The notes under the pieces were generated by a model, which searched no databases, was not told where the DNA came from, and was given only the letters and a program-made list of their open reading frames with translations. Position numbers and translations under genes: made by a program. Positions 53,677-63,222 of a DNA stretch of 64,000 nucleotides are shown here, piece by piece. How positions within the stretch are numbered: the first letter of the stretch is position 1; each line of letters begins with the position of its first letter. The DNA is from Achromobacter xylosoxidans (GTDB taxonomy: Bacteria; Pseudomonadota; Gammaproteobacteria; Burkholderiales; Burkholderiaceae_B), in contig NZ_LN831029.1 in the NCBI RefSeq assembly GCF_001457475.1, positions 2,356,001-2,420,000 on the forward strand, in the 5' to 3' direction.

Positions 53677-53704
53677 ATACGGCCCCAGTCAAACGGGGCC
53701 GTAT
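53677..53704 (+). other. Leader hairpin of pckG mRNA
   Basis: A 10-base perfect stem (ATACGGCCCC/GGGGCCGTAT) with an 8-base loop lies between the predicted start point and the pckG ATG. It has no T-run. It could stabilise the mRNA 5' end or serve as a protein-binding site. Confidence 0.5.
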
Positions 53705-53735
53705 CGCCATTAGCCTTAGTATGGAGATAACCCTA

Positions 53736-55592
<1,857 letters not shown>

Positions 55593-55657
55593 GGCCGGGC
55601 AGACCAAGCCGGCCGAGCTTCAGTTGGCCGCGCCTAGGCCGGCCGCGCCCGATCCCA

Positions 55658-55691
55658 AACCCGCGCACGGTGACGTGCGCGGGTTTTTTTT
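55658..55691 (+). terminator. Rho-independent terminator of pckG
   Basis: An 11-base stem (AACCCGCGCAC with its complement) and a 6-base loop are followed by eight T (55684-55691). It lies 66 bases after the pckG stop and just before the methyltransferase gene. Confidence 0.9.
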
Positions 55692-55707
55692 ACGGCACAA
55701 TCGTCCC

Positions 55708-56337
55708 ATGAAACTCGACGCCGAAGACCTCGCCAAGATCACCACGCTGACGCTGGCCCACTACGAAGAAAGCGCCCAGTCCTTCGAGGAAGGCACGCGC
55801 GATCACGACGTCAGCCAGAACATCGCCGCGCTGCTGCGCCACATCAAGGGCGAGCCGCCCTGCGACATCCTCGACCTGGGCTGCGGCCCCGGCCGCGATC
55901 TCAAGACCTTCACCGCCCTCGGCCACCGCGCCGTCGGCCTGGACGGCACCCCCAGCTTCGTCGCCATGGCCCGCGCCGCCAGCGGCTGCGAGGTCTGGCA
56001 CCAGGACTTCCTGCGCCTGCACCTGCCCGCCGCCCGCTTCGACGGCATCTTCGCCAACGCCGTCCTGTTCCACGTTCCCACGCAGGAACTGCCCCGCGTC
56101 CTGCGTGACCTGCGCGCCACCCTCAAACCCCGCGGCGTCCTGTTCAGCTCCAACCCCCGCGGCGGCAACCAGGAAGGCTGGAACCGCGGCCGCTACGGCG
56201 CCTACCACGACCTGGATGGCTGGCGCACCCTGCTGCAAGCCGCGGGCTTCGAAGAACTCGAACACTACTACCGCCCCGACGGCCTGCCCCGCGAACAACA
56301 ACCCTGGCTCGCCAGTGTGTGGAGAAGGGTGGACTGA
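55708..56337 (+). CDS. SAM-dependent class I methyltransferase
   Basis: A 209-residue methyltransferase. Motif I is CDILDLGCGPGRDL; then GHRAVGLDGTPSFVAMARAA and FDGIFANAVLFHVP. The N-terminus, AHYEESAQSFEEGTRDHDVS, is seen in a conserved bacterial family that methylates small molecules. ATG 55708 follows the pckG terminator closely, so its promoter must overlap that region or reads through. Substrate unknown. Confidence 0.88.
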   Translation: MKLDAEDLAKITTLTLAHYEESAQSFEEGTRDHDVSQNIAALLRHIKGEPPCDILDLGCGPGRDLKTFTALGHRAVGLDGTPSFVAMARAASGCEVWHQDFLRLHLPAARFDGIFANAVLFHVPTQELPRVLRDLRATLKPRGVLFSSNPRGGNQEGWNRGRYGAYHDLDGWRTLLQAAGFEELEHYYRPDGLPREQQPWLASVWRRVD

Positions 56338-56969
56338 CCGCACGACGCGATACACGCTTCACCTTCCGTGCCCCGCATCTGTGGAATGGTCAACATCTCT
56401 ATACCTCCCACCCCGTTGCGGAAGATGGATATGCATCGATCACCGGCGCGCAGCGCATTCGTCCCCCCTCAAACACCTGGACGCCAAACTTGGCCGCCCG
56501 CGCGGCCAAGTTGGCAGCCCTGAAAGTTCCATTCCCTGCACACGGGTCCAGCAGCGCGACAGACCGAGAGACTCGTAGTCCCTCGGGCAGGCGGCCTCCC
56601 GGGCGGGCAACCTCGATGCGCCCGACGGAAACCGAAGGCAGCCGCCGCAGGCGGCAACAAGGTTGAGGATGGGGCAGTCCGGAGCGAAGGCTCCGGACCG
56701 CAATCGTGGGCGCCCGCCCGGGAGGCCGCCTGCCCGAGGGGCGACCTACGAAGCACCTCCTCCCAAAGCCACAACTCCCCCGCCCGCATACATACGAAGC
56801 ACAAACCGGATACCCACCGCAGCCACCGGCCATCCCCCCCTGACGGGCATCAAGCCACCCCACAATACCCGCACTCCCCGGATACCCGCCGCCAAATCCG
56901 GCTACCGCCCCGCCAGCGCCCGCCCGCAACATCCGCCTCACGATCTCAGCAACCCAAGAGGCAAACAAA
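56338..56969. repeat. 632-base gene-free region with nested inverted repeats
   Basis: No convincing gene is present. Three structures stand out. An 11-base stem with 4-base loop lies at 56487-56512. A 28-base perfect inverted repeat pairs 56580-56607 with 56713-56740. Inside that pair are hairpins at 56641-56655 (GCCGCC/GGCGGC) and 56677-56698 (GTCCGGAGC/GCTCCGGAC, GAAG loop). The layout recalls REP/BIME clusters or a decayed non-autonomous element. The C- and A-rich part from 56760 to 56969 shows nothing recognisable except the promoter region of the next gene. Confidence 0.6.
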
Positions 56970-57758
56970 ATGAAGGGACTGGCCGATAAAACCGCCATCG
57001 TCACCGGCGGCGCCACGCTGATCGGCGCCGGCGTCGTCGCCGCGCTGCGCGCCGGGGGCGTGCGCGTCGCCATCTTTGACATTGACGCCGAAGGCGCCGC
57101 CCGCGTCGCCGCCAGCGACCCCGACGGCATCCGCGCGTGGCCGCTCGACATCACCGACGACGCCCGGCTGGCCCGCGCCGTCACTGAGGTCGCCGCCCAC
57201 TTCGGCCGCATCGACTACCTGGTCAACCTCGCCGCCACCTACCTCGACGACGGCGCCGCCTCCGGCCGCGCCGACTGGCTGCGCGCCCTGGACATCAACG
57301 TCGTTAGCGCCGTCATGGCGGCCCGCGCCGTGCATCCGCACCTGGTGGCCGCGGGCGGCGGCGCCATCGTCAACTTCACCAGCATCTCGTCGCGCGTGGC
57401 GCAGACCGGCCGCTGGCTCTACCCGGTCTCCAAGGCCGCGCTGCTGCAGGTCACCCGCAGCCTGGCGATGGACTATGCCGGCGACCGCATCCGCGTCAAT
57501 TCCGTGTCGCCCGGCTGGACCTGGTCGCGCGTCATGGACGAACTGACCCACGGCGACCGCGCCAAGACCGACCGCGTCGCGGCCGACTTCCACCTGCTGG
57601 GCCGCGCCGGGGATCCGGCCGAAGTGGCCGAGGTGGTCGCCTTCCTGCTGTCGGACCACGCCAGCTTCGTCACCGGCGCCGACTACGCCGTGGACGGCGG
57701 TTATTCCGCCATGGGGCCCGAGCAGGCCCGTCCCGCCATCCCGCGCCTGGCCGAATAA
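56970..57758 (+). CDS. SDR-family oxidoreductase
   Basis: A 262-residue SDR with cofactor motif KTAIVTGGATLIGAGV (the usual GxG spacing is altered), LVNLAATYLDDG, catalytic Ser in IVNFTSISSRVAQ and YPVSKAALLQ (YxxxK intact). The C-terminus ends TGADYAVDGGYSAMG, as in cyclohexanol/3-oxoacyl-type SDRs. It is first of an apparent five-gene rightward unit, 68 bases before the styrene-monooxygenase-like gene. It could oxidise or reduce an alcohol/ketone intermediate of that pathway. Confidence 0.87.
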   Translation: MKGLADKTAIVTGGATLIGAGVVAALRAGGVRVAIFDIDAEGAARVAASDPDGIRAWPLDITDDARLARAVTEVAAHFGRIDYLVNLAATYLDDGAASGRADWLRALDINVVSAVMAARAVHPHLVAAGGGAIVNFTSISSRVAQTGRWLYPVSKAALLQVTRSLAMDYAGDRIRVNSVSPGWTWSRVMDELTHGDRAKTDRVAADFHLLGRAGDPAEVAEVVAFLLSDHASFVTGADYAVDGGYSAMGPEQARPAIPRLAE

Positions 57759-57826
57759 GCCCGGTCTTGCCGCATCCCGGCCCGCCGCGCATCCGGCGGC
57801 CGCGCACACCAAACAGGAGAACCATC

Positions 57827-59068
57827 ATGCGTCGAATCGCAATCGTCGGGGGAGGGCAGGCCGGCCTGCCGTTGGCACTGGGCCTGCTGGACAAGGGCTA
57901 TGAGGTGACCGTGGTCACCAACCGCGAGCCGGACGACATCCGCCGCGGCAAGGTCATGTCCAGCCAATGCATGTTCGATGCCTCGCTGCGGATCGAGCGC
58001 GACCTGGGGCTGAACCAGTGGGAGGCCGCGTGTCCGCCGGTCGAGGGCATCGGCCTGGCCGTGCCGCATCCCGAGCGCCCCGGCCACAAGCTGATCGACT
58101 GGGCCGCGCGCCTGGACCGCCCGGCGCAGGCGGTGGACCAGCGCATCAAGATGCCGGCCTGGATGGAATTGTTCGCCGCCCGCGGCGGCCGCCTGCTGAT
58201 CCAGGATGGCGGCGTGGCCGAACTGGAGCTGCTGGCCGCCTCGCACGACCTGGTGCTGCTGGCCGCCGGCAAGGGCGACGTGGTCAAGCTGTTCGAACGC
58301 GACGCGGCGCGCTCGCGCTTCGACAAGCCGCAGCGCGCGCTGGCGCTGACGTATGTGCACGGCATGCGCCCGGCGCCGGTGTTCTCGCGGGTCGCCTTCA
58401 ACCTGATTCCCGGCGTCGGCGAGTACTTCGTGTTTCCCGCGCTGACTCACAGCGGTCCCTGCGAAATCATGGTGTTCGAAGGCGTGCCGGGCGGCCCGAT
58501 GGACTGCTGGCGCGACATCAGGACGCCGCAGGATCACCTGGCCAGGAGCCTGGACATCCTGCGCACCTTCCTGCCCTGGGAGGCCGAGCGCTGCGCGGCC
58601 GTCGAGCTGACCGACGCCAACGGCATCCTGGCCGGCAGCTTCGCGCCCACCGTGCGCAAGCCGGTCATGACGCTGCCATCCGGCCGCCTGGTGCTGGGCC
58701 TGGGCGACGCCGTGGTCACCAACGACCCCATCACCGGCCAGGGCTCGAACAACGCCACCAAGGCCTGCGCCGTCTACCTGGAGGCGATTCTGGCGCGCGG
58801 CGACCAGCCCTTCACCGCCGAGTGGATGCGGCAGACCTTCGAGCGCTTCTGGGACTACGCCAGCGCCGTGGTCGACTGGACCAACTCGATGCTGCTGCCG
58901 CCGCCGCCGCACCTGCTGCGGCTGCTGCAGGCCGCCGGCGACGCGCCCGCGCTGGCCAGCGCCGTCGCCAATGGCTTCAACCATCCGCCCAACTTCTTCC
59001 CGTGGTGGACCGACGCCACGGCCTGCGCGGCCTTCATCGCCGACAAATCCACCCGGGCGGCGGCGTGA
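57827..59068 (+). CDS. Styrene monooxygenase StyA-like FAD-dependent oxygenase
   Basis: A 413-residue FAD protein. The N-terminus is RRIAIVGGGQAGLPLALGLL; ARSRFDKPQRALALTYVHG and RLVLGLGDAVVTNDPITGQG match StyA/indole monooxygenases, including the GD motif near the flavin. These enzymes use free FADH2 supplied by a partner reductase to epoxidise vinyl or indole side chains. The reductase gene overlaps its stop by one base. ATG 57827 has CAGGAGA upstream. The true substrate is unknown. Confidence 0.87.
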   Translation: MRRIAIVGGGQAGLPLALGLLDKGYEVTVVTNREPDDIRRGKVMSSQCMFDASLRIERDLGLNQWEAACPPVEGIGLAVPHPERPGHKLIDWAARLDRPAQAVDQRIKMPAWMELFAARGGRLLIQDGGVAELELLAASHDLVLLAAGKGDVVKLFERDAARSRFDKPQRALALTYVHGMRPAPVFSRVAFNLIPGVGEYFVFPALTHSGPCEIMVFEGVPGGPMDCWRDIRTPQDHLARSLDILRTFLPWEAERCAAVELTDANGILAGSFAPTVRKPVMTLPSGRLVLGLGDAVVTNDPITGQGSNNATKACAVYLEAILARGDQPFTAEWMRQTFERFWDYASAVVDWTNSMLLPPPPHLLRLLQAAGDAPALASAVANGFNHPPNFFPWWTDATACAAFIADKSTRAAA

Positions 59069-59568
59069 TGGCGGCCCTGGACTGGGGCAGCACCGACCTG
59101 CACCCCAAGGTCCTGCGCGGCGTGCTGGGCAGCTACCCGACCGGCGTGGCCATCGTCGCCACGCGTTGTCCGGACGGCCGCAAGGTCGGGCTGACCATCA
59201 ACTCGTTCGCCTCGCTGTCGCTCGATCCGCCGCTGGTGCTGTGGAGCCTGGTGAACCGTTCGCCCAACCTGGCGGCGTTCCGCGATTGCGATCACTTCAC
59301 CATCAGCGTGCTGGCCTGCGGCCAGGAAGCGCTGGCGCGCCGCTTCGCCGACCCGGCGGTGGCGGACAAGTTCGAGGGCGCCGAACTGCACGAGGTGCCC
59401 GAGGGCGTGCCCGCCATCGCCGGCGCCGTGGCCACGCTGGTCTGCGCCAACGACCAGCAGAGCCCGGCCGGCGACCACCTGCTGCTGTTCGGCCGGGTGC
59501 TGCGCGTGGCCAGCCTGGAGGCCACGCCGCTGGTGTTCCACGCGGGGCGCTTCACCGCGCTGACGTAG
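59068..59568 (+). CDS. Flavin reductase, StyB/HpaC-like
   Basis: A 166-residue flavin reductase-like protein: LGSYPTGVAIVATRCPDGRK, INSFASLSLDPPLVLWSLVN and FTISVLACGQEALARRFAD are all typical of the HpaC/StyB split-barrel family. It reduces FAD with NADH and supplies FADH2 to the oxygenase just upstream. The ATG lies inside the TGATG of the oxygenase stop, implying tight coupling and near-equal synthesis. Confidence 0.9.
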   Translation: MAALDWGSTDLHPKVLRGVLGSYPTGVAIVATRCPDGRKVGLTINSFASLSLDPPLVLWSLVNRSPNLAAFRDCDHFTISVLACGQEALARRFADPAVADKFEGAELHEVPEGVPAIAGAVATLVCANDQQSPAGDHLLLFGRVLRVASLEATPLVFHAGRFTALT

Positions 59569-59661
59569 CGCGCGCCGCCAGGTCGGCCCGCGCCGGCATG
59601 GGGGCGCATGCGCCATCGCTTCATCAACCTTCCCGGTCCGCGTGGCCGGCCGGAGCCTGTG

Positions 59662-61290
59662 ATGCCTGTTTCATCGACGTCCGACGCCCAGATCATCGTG
59701 GTGGGCAGCGGCATGAATTCGCTGGTGTGCGCGGCGCTGCTGGCGCAGCGCGGCAAATCGGTGCTGGTGCTGGAGCGCAACGACCGCCTGGGCGGCTGTA
59801 TCCGCACCGAGGAGCTGTTTCCCGGCTACCGCCACGACGTGCTGTCCAGCTGGTACCCGCTGTTCGTCGGCGGCCCCGCCTACGCCGCCCTCAAGCCGGC
59901 GTTGCAGACCGCCGGCCTGGAATTCGCCCAGTGCGACTACAGCACCGGCCTGGCGCTGCCCGACGGCAGCGGCATCGCGCTCAGGCAGGACATCGCGGAC
60001 AGCGCGCGGCGCCTGGACGCCTGGGCGCCCGGCGACGGCCAGGCCTTCGGCGCCATGGCGCAACGCCTGTTCGGCGAAGACGCCGCGCTGACCTTCGGCC
60101 TGCTGGGGCAGAACCCGTACGGCGCCGGCATGCTCAAGCTGCTGTTCGGCGAGTGGCGCCGGCGCGGCCTGGACGGCCTGATGGCGTTCGCCGCCGATTC
60201 GCTGGAGAGCTTTCGCCGCTGGTCGGACCGTGAACTGCGATCCGACGCCGTGCGCGCGTTGATCGCGCCGTGGGTGCTGCACACCGGCCTGGGACCCGAC
60301 GACGCCTGTTCGGCGCTGATCGGCAAGCTGACCTTCGCCGCGGTGGTGGCCGGTGGCATGCCGGTGGTCAAGGGCGGCAGCCAGGGTGTGGTGGATGCGC
60401 TGGCCAAGGTGATCGAGCACCACGGTGGCCGGCTGCTGACCGGCAACGCCGTCGAACGCATCCTGACGCGCGGCGCGGGCCGCCGCCGCCGCGCCGTCGG
60501 CGTCGTGGCCGCCGGCCGCGAATACCACGCCACCGAAGCCGTGGTCTGCAACGTCACGCCTGGCCAGCTGTACGGCGCGCTGCTGCCCGACGCGCCCGAG
60601 CCGGTGCGGCGCCGCGCCGCCGGCTACCGCCACGGCCGCGGCGGCATGCAGATCCATTTCGCGCTCGACGCGCCGCCCGACTGGCGCACGCCGGAACTGC
60701 GCCAGGTGCCGCTGGTACACCTGACCGAAAGCATGGAGCAGGTCTGCGCCTCGGTCACCGAAGCCAACAACGGCCTGTTGCCGGCGCGGCCGACGCTGGC
60801 CATCGGCCAGCCGGTCGCCGTGGATCCGTCGCGCGCGCCGGCCGGCGGCTGGATCCTGTGGGTGCAGATGCAGGAGCTGCCGGCGCGCGTCAAGGGCGAT
60901 GCCGCCGGCCTGATCGACACGCCCGCCGACGGCCGCTGGACCGAGACCTTGCGCGAAGCCGTGGCCGACCGCGTGCAGGCGCGGCTGGAGCCGGTCATGC
61001 CCGGCCTGGCGCAACGCATCGTCGGCCGCCGCAGCTACTCGCCGGCCGACCTGGAGGCGTTGAACTGCAACCTGGTGGGCGGCGATCCCTACGCGGGCGT
61101 CTGTTCGCCCGACCAGTTCTTCTGGCTGCGCCCCTTCGCCGGCAGCCAGGGCGCGCGCGGCCACCGCACGCCGCTGCGCAACCTTTTCCACATCGGCGCC
61201 GCCACCCATCCGGGCCCCGGACTGGGCGGCGGCTCCGGCTATCTCGTCGCGCAACATCTCGCGCCCCGCGGGGGCAGGAGCGGAACATGA
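59662..61290 (+). CDS. Phytoene-desaturase/PYROXD2-like FAD oxidoreductase
   Basis: A 542-residue flavoprotein. The N-terminus AQIIVVGSGMNSLVCAALLA then SVLVLERNDRLGGCIRTEEL carries the FAD site of the CrtI/PYROXD2 superfamily. MPVVKGGSQGVVDALAKVIE and a C-terminal HIGAATHPGPGLGGGSGYLV complete the pattern. Such enzymes desaturate or isomerise hydrophobic chains. It lies 93 bases after the flavin reductase and overlaps the outer-membrane protein gene by 4 bases. Start ATG 59662. The substrate is unknown. Confidence 0.82.
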   Translation: MPVSSTSDAQIIVVGSGMNSLVCAALLAQRGKSVLVLERNDRLGGCIRTEELFPGYRHDVLSSWYPLFVGGPAYAALKPALQTAGLEFAQCDYSTGLALPDGSGIALRQDIADSARRLDAWAPGDGQAFGAMAQRLFGEDAALTFGLLGQNPYGAGMLKLLFGEWRRRGLDGLMAFAADSLESFRRWSDRELRSDAVRALIAPWVLHTGLGPDDACSALIGKLTFAAVVAGGMPVVKGGSQGVVDALAKVIEHHGGRLLTGNAVERILTRGAGRRRRAVGVVAAGREYHATEAVVCNVTPGQLYGALLPDAPEPVRRRAAGYRHGRGGMQIHFALDAPPDWRTPELRQVPLVHLTESMEQVCASVTEANNGLLPARPTLAIGQPVAVDPSRAPAGGWILWVQMQELPARVKGDAAGLIDTPADGRWTETLREAVADRVQARLEPVMPGLAQRIVGRRSYSPADLEALNCNLVGGDPYAGVCSPDQFFWLRPFAGSQGARGHRTPLRNLFHIGAATHPGPGLGGGSGYLVAQHLAPRGGRSGT

Positions 61291-62180
61291 AGAGACACCT
61301 GACACGCCGGCTGGCTTGCGCCGCGGCATTGGCGCTGGCCGGCGGCGTGGCGCAAGCCACCGAAGGCGGCGGCCTGGGCATCTATCCGGACGGCCTGGAG
61401 AACTTCATGTCGGGCGCGCTGCCGCCGCCTGGCGTGCATATGCTGGTCTACGCCGGCGGCGCCCGCTACGACAAGCTGCGCGGCAACGACGGCGAACGCC
61501 TGCCGGTGCCGGACTTCAAGGTCGACGTCAACGTGCTGGCCCCGCGCCTGATCTGGGTCACGCCGCAGCAGGTGCTGGGCGGCCAGCTGGCCTTCCATGC
61601 CATCGCGCCGCTGCTGGACGTGACCTTCAAGGCCGGCGGCCAGCGCTACCGCAGCACCGGCCTGGGCGACATGACGCTGGGCGTGGCGCTGGGCTATCAC
61701 CTGTCCGAATCGCTGCACTACGTGGTCGGCCTGGACATGTACGCGCCCACCGGCGAATACGATCGCAAGGACCCGTCCAGCCTGGGCAAGAACTACTGGA
61801 CCGCCCAGCCGGTCTTCGCGCTCAGCCGCATCAGCCCGGACGGCTTCAATGCCGATCTGAAGCTGATGTACGACTTCAACTTCCGCAACTCGGCCACCGA
61901 CACCCGTTCCGGCCAGGCCATCCACGCCGACTACGCCTTCGGCTGGGGCGTGGGCAAGGGCTGGGTGCTGGGCGTGGGCGGCCACGCCTTCCAGCAGGTC
62001 ACCGACGACAGCGGCCCCAACAGCGCCGCCGGCCGCGCCCGCGCCATCGGCATCGGTCCCTCGGTGCGCTACATGAACGACCGCGGCTGGCTGTTCACCG
62101 CCAAGTGGCAGCAGGAATTCCAGGTCAAGAACCGGCCGGAAGGCGCGCAGCTTTACGTCAAGCTGGCCATTCCGTTCTAG
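61287..62180 (+). CDS. Outer-membrane transporter of the phenol MetA-pathway (SphA-like) family
   Basis: A 297-residue protein with a signal peptide (RRLACAAALALAGGVAQA). The mature part is an amphipathic beta-barrel: EGGGLGIYPDGLENFMSGAL, then many alternating strands, ending QLYVKLAIPF with a terminal Phe. Members of this family are annotated as outer-membrane channels for hydrophobic aromatic compounds. It is coupled to the FAD oxidoreductase by an ATGA overlap, suggesting uptake of that pathway's substrate. Confidence 0.82.
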   Translation: MKRHLTRRLACAAALALAGGVAQATEGGGLGIYPDGLENFMSGALPPPGVHMLVYAGGARYDKLRGNDGERLPVPDFKVDVNVLAPRLIWVTPQQVLGGQLAFHAIAPLLDVTFKAGGQRYRSTGLGDMTLGVALGYHLSESLHYVVGLDMYAPTGEYDRKDPSSLGKNYWTAQPVFALSRISPDGFNADLKLMYDFNFRNSATDTRSGQAIHADYAFGWGVGKGWVLGVGGHAFQQVTDDSGPNSAAGRARAIGIGPSVRYMNDRGWLFTAKWQQEFQVKNRPEGAQLYVKLAIPF

Positions 62181-62321
62181 CGGGGGCATGCAGCGCCTGG
62201 TCCAAAGGCGGTGGCCTGGCCGGCACGGCAGGAGGAAGGGGGCTGGCAAGGCGGGGCGCAAACCGCCTGTCGCCGCGAATGGGCTAGACTCAAGGCTCCT
62301 TTTCGTTTCAAGTTGCCATCC

Positions 62322-62696
62322 ATGATTGTCAAAGCCTTGCGTGTCGGTTTGGGCCAGCTGATTGTGCTGGGCGATGCGCTTACGCGGCCCCGCCCGCAGC
62401 GACGCTCGGCGCAAGGCCAGGCCGCCGTCGATAGCGAGGCGGCCGCGCTGTCGCTCTACCAATTCCATGCCTGCCCGTTCTGCGTCAAGACGCGGCGCGC
62501 CATCCATCGTTTGAACGTGCCGGTTGCGCTGCGCGATGCCAAGGGGGATCCCCAGGCGCGCGCCGAATTGGAGGCCGGCGGCGGCAAGGTCAAGGTGCCT
62601 TGCCTGCGCATCGAGGAAGCGGGAGGCACACGCTGGATGTACGAGTCCAGCGACATCATCGCCTACCTTGAACAACGCTACGCGAACGTGGCCTGA
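62322..62696 (+). CDS. Glutaredoxin / GST-N-terminal-like protein
   Basis: A 124-residue protein with a short N-terminal extension (about 35 residues) and then a glutaredoxin fold: YQFHACPFCVKTRRAIHRLN (CPFC active site), KVKVPCLRIEEAGGTRWMYE (cis-Pro loop) and SSDIIAYLEQRYANV. It probably reduces mixed disulfides with glutathione. The upstream 141 bases hold no gene. The reductase for glutathione is encoded at 38396. Confidence 0.85.
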   Translation: MIVKALRVGLGQLIVLGDALTRPRPQRRSAQGQAAVDSEAAALSLYQFHACPFCVKTRRAIHRLNVPVALRDAKGDPQARAELEAGGGKVKVPCLRIEEAGGTRWMYESSDIIAYLEQRYANVA

Positions 62697-62709
62697 CGGA
62701 GCCGCGCCA

Positions 62710-63129
62710 TTGGCACGCGCCGCCCGCCTTGCCTTGCTGACCGTGTGCGCGGCCGTCGCGCTGGCGGGCTGCGATTCGTCGCCGCCGCCGCCCGCGGGGT
62801 CCAGGTTCACGGCCGAAACCCTGGCCACCCAGGAAACGCCACCCGAACTCCAGTTCAGGGGAGAGCTGGCGGGCAAGCCCATCCACCTGCTCATGCATGA
62901 ATGCAAGGTTTACAAGGTGGACTCGGCAGAGGGCGGTAATGTCGCCTGGACGTTGGTGCTGGAGGGCGATTTCTCCCTGTTGCCCACGCGCTGCGTGCGC
63001 CAGGAACTGACCGCGGGCAAGGGCTTCGTGAAGGCGTTCATTGGCCGCCAGGCGTTCGGCGCTGGCGGCTGCTGCGCCGGCATCCCGGAATACCGCTCGA
63101 CCGACGGGCTGACCTGGAAGCCGCGCTGA
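62710..63129 (+). CDS. Hypothetical lipoprotein
   Basis: The 139-residue product (TTG start 62710) has a lipoprotein signal ALLTVCAAVALAGCDSS, with lipobox LAGC at about residue 22. The mature part is Pro/Ser-rich at first, then a compact domain with four to five cysteines (HECKVYK, PTRCVRQE, GAGGCCAGIPEYRS). I do not recognise the family. It starts 13 bases after the glutaredoxin-like gene and may share its mRNA. The TTG start is inferred from the lipobox, because the longer frame is not signal-like. Confidence 0.65.
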   Translation: MARAARLALLTVCAAVALAGCDSSPPPPAGSRFTAETLATQETPPELQFRGELAGKPIHLLMHECKVYKVDSAEGGNVAWTLVLEGDFSLLPTRCVRQELTAGKGFVKAFIGRQAFGAGGCCAGIPEYRSTDGLTWKPR

Positions 63130-63222
63130 TGCGCGCGGCGCAAGGCAGGGAGCCGTGTGCGATGGACCAGCGCCACGGCAGCCTGAACGGCAGGCCCCGC
63201 CCGTCTTGTCGACGTTGCCGCT

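Noticed and set aside
56338..56969. CRISPR array
   Set aside because: The repeats are inverted pairs and hairpins, not direct repeats with regular spacers; no cas genes are nearby.
56399..57211. A 270-codon minus-strand frame across the repeat island and the SDR start
   Set aside because: Composition is Arg/Ser/Gly-rich and repeat-derived; the overlapping SDR on the plus strand is clearly real.
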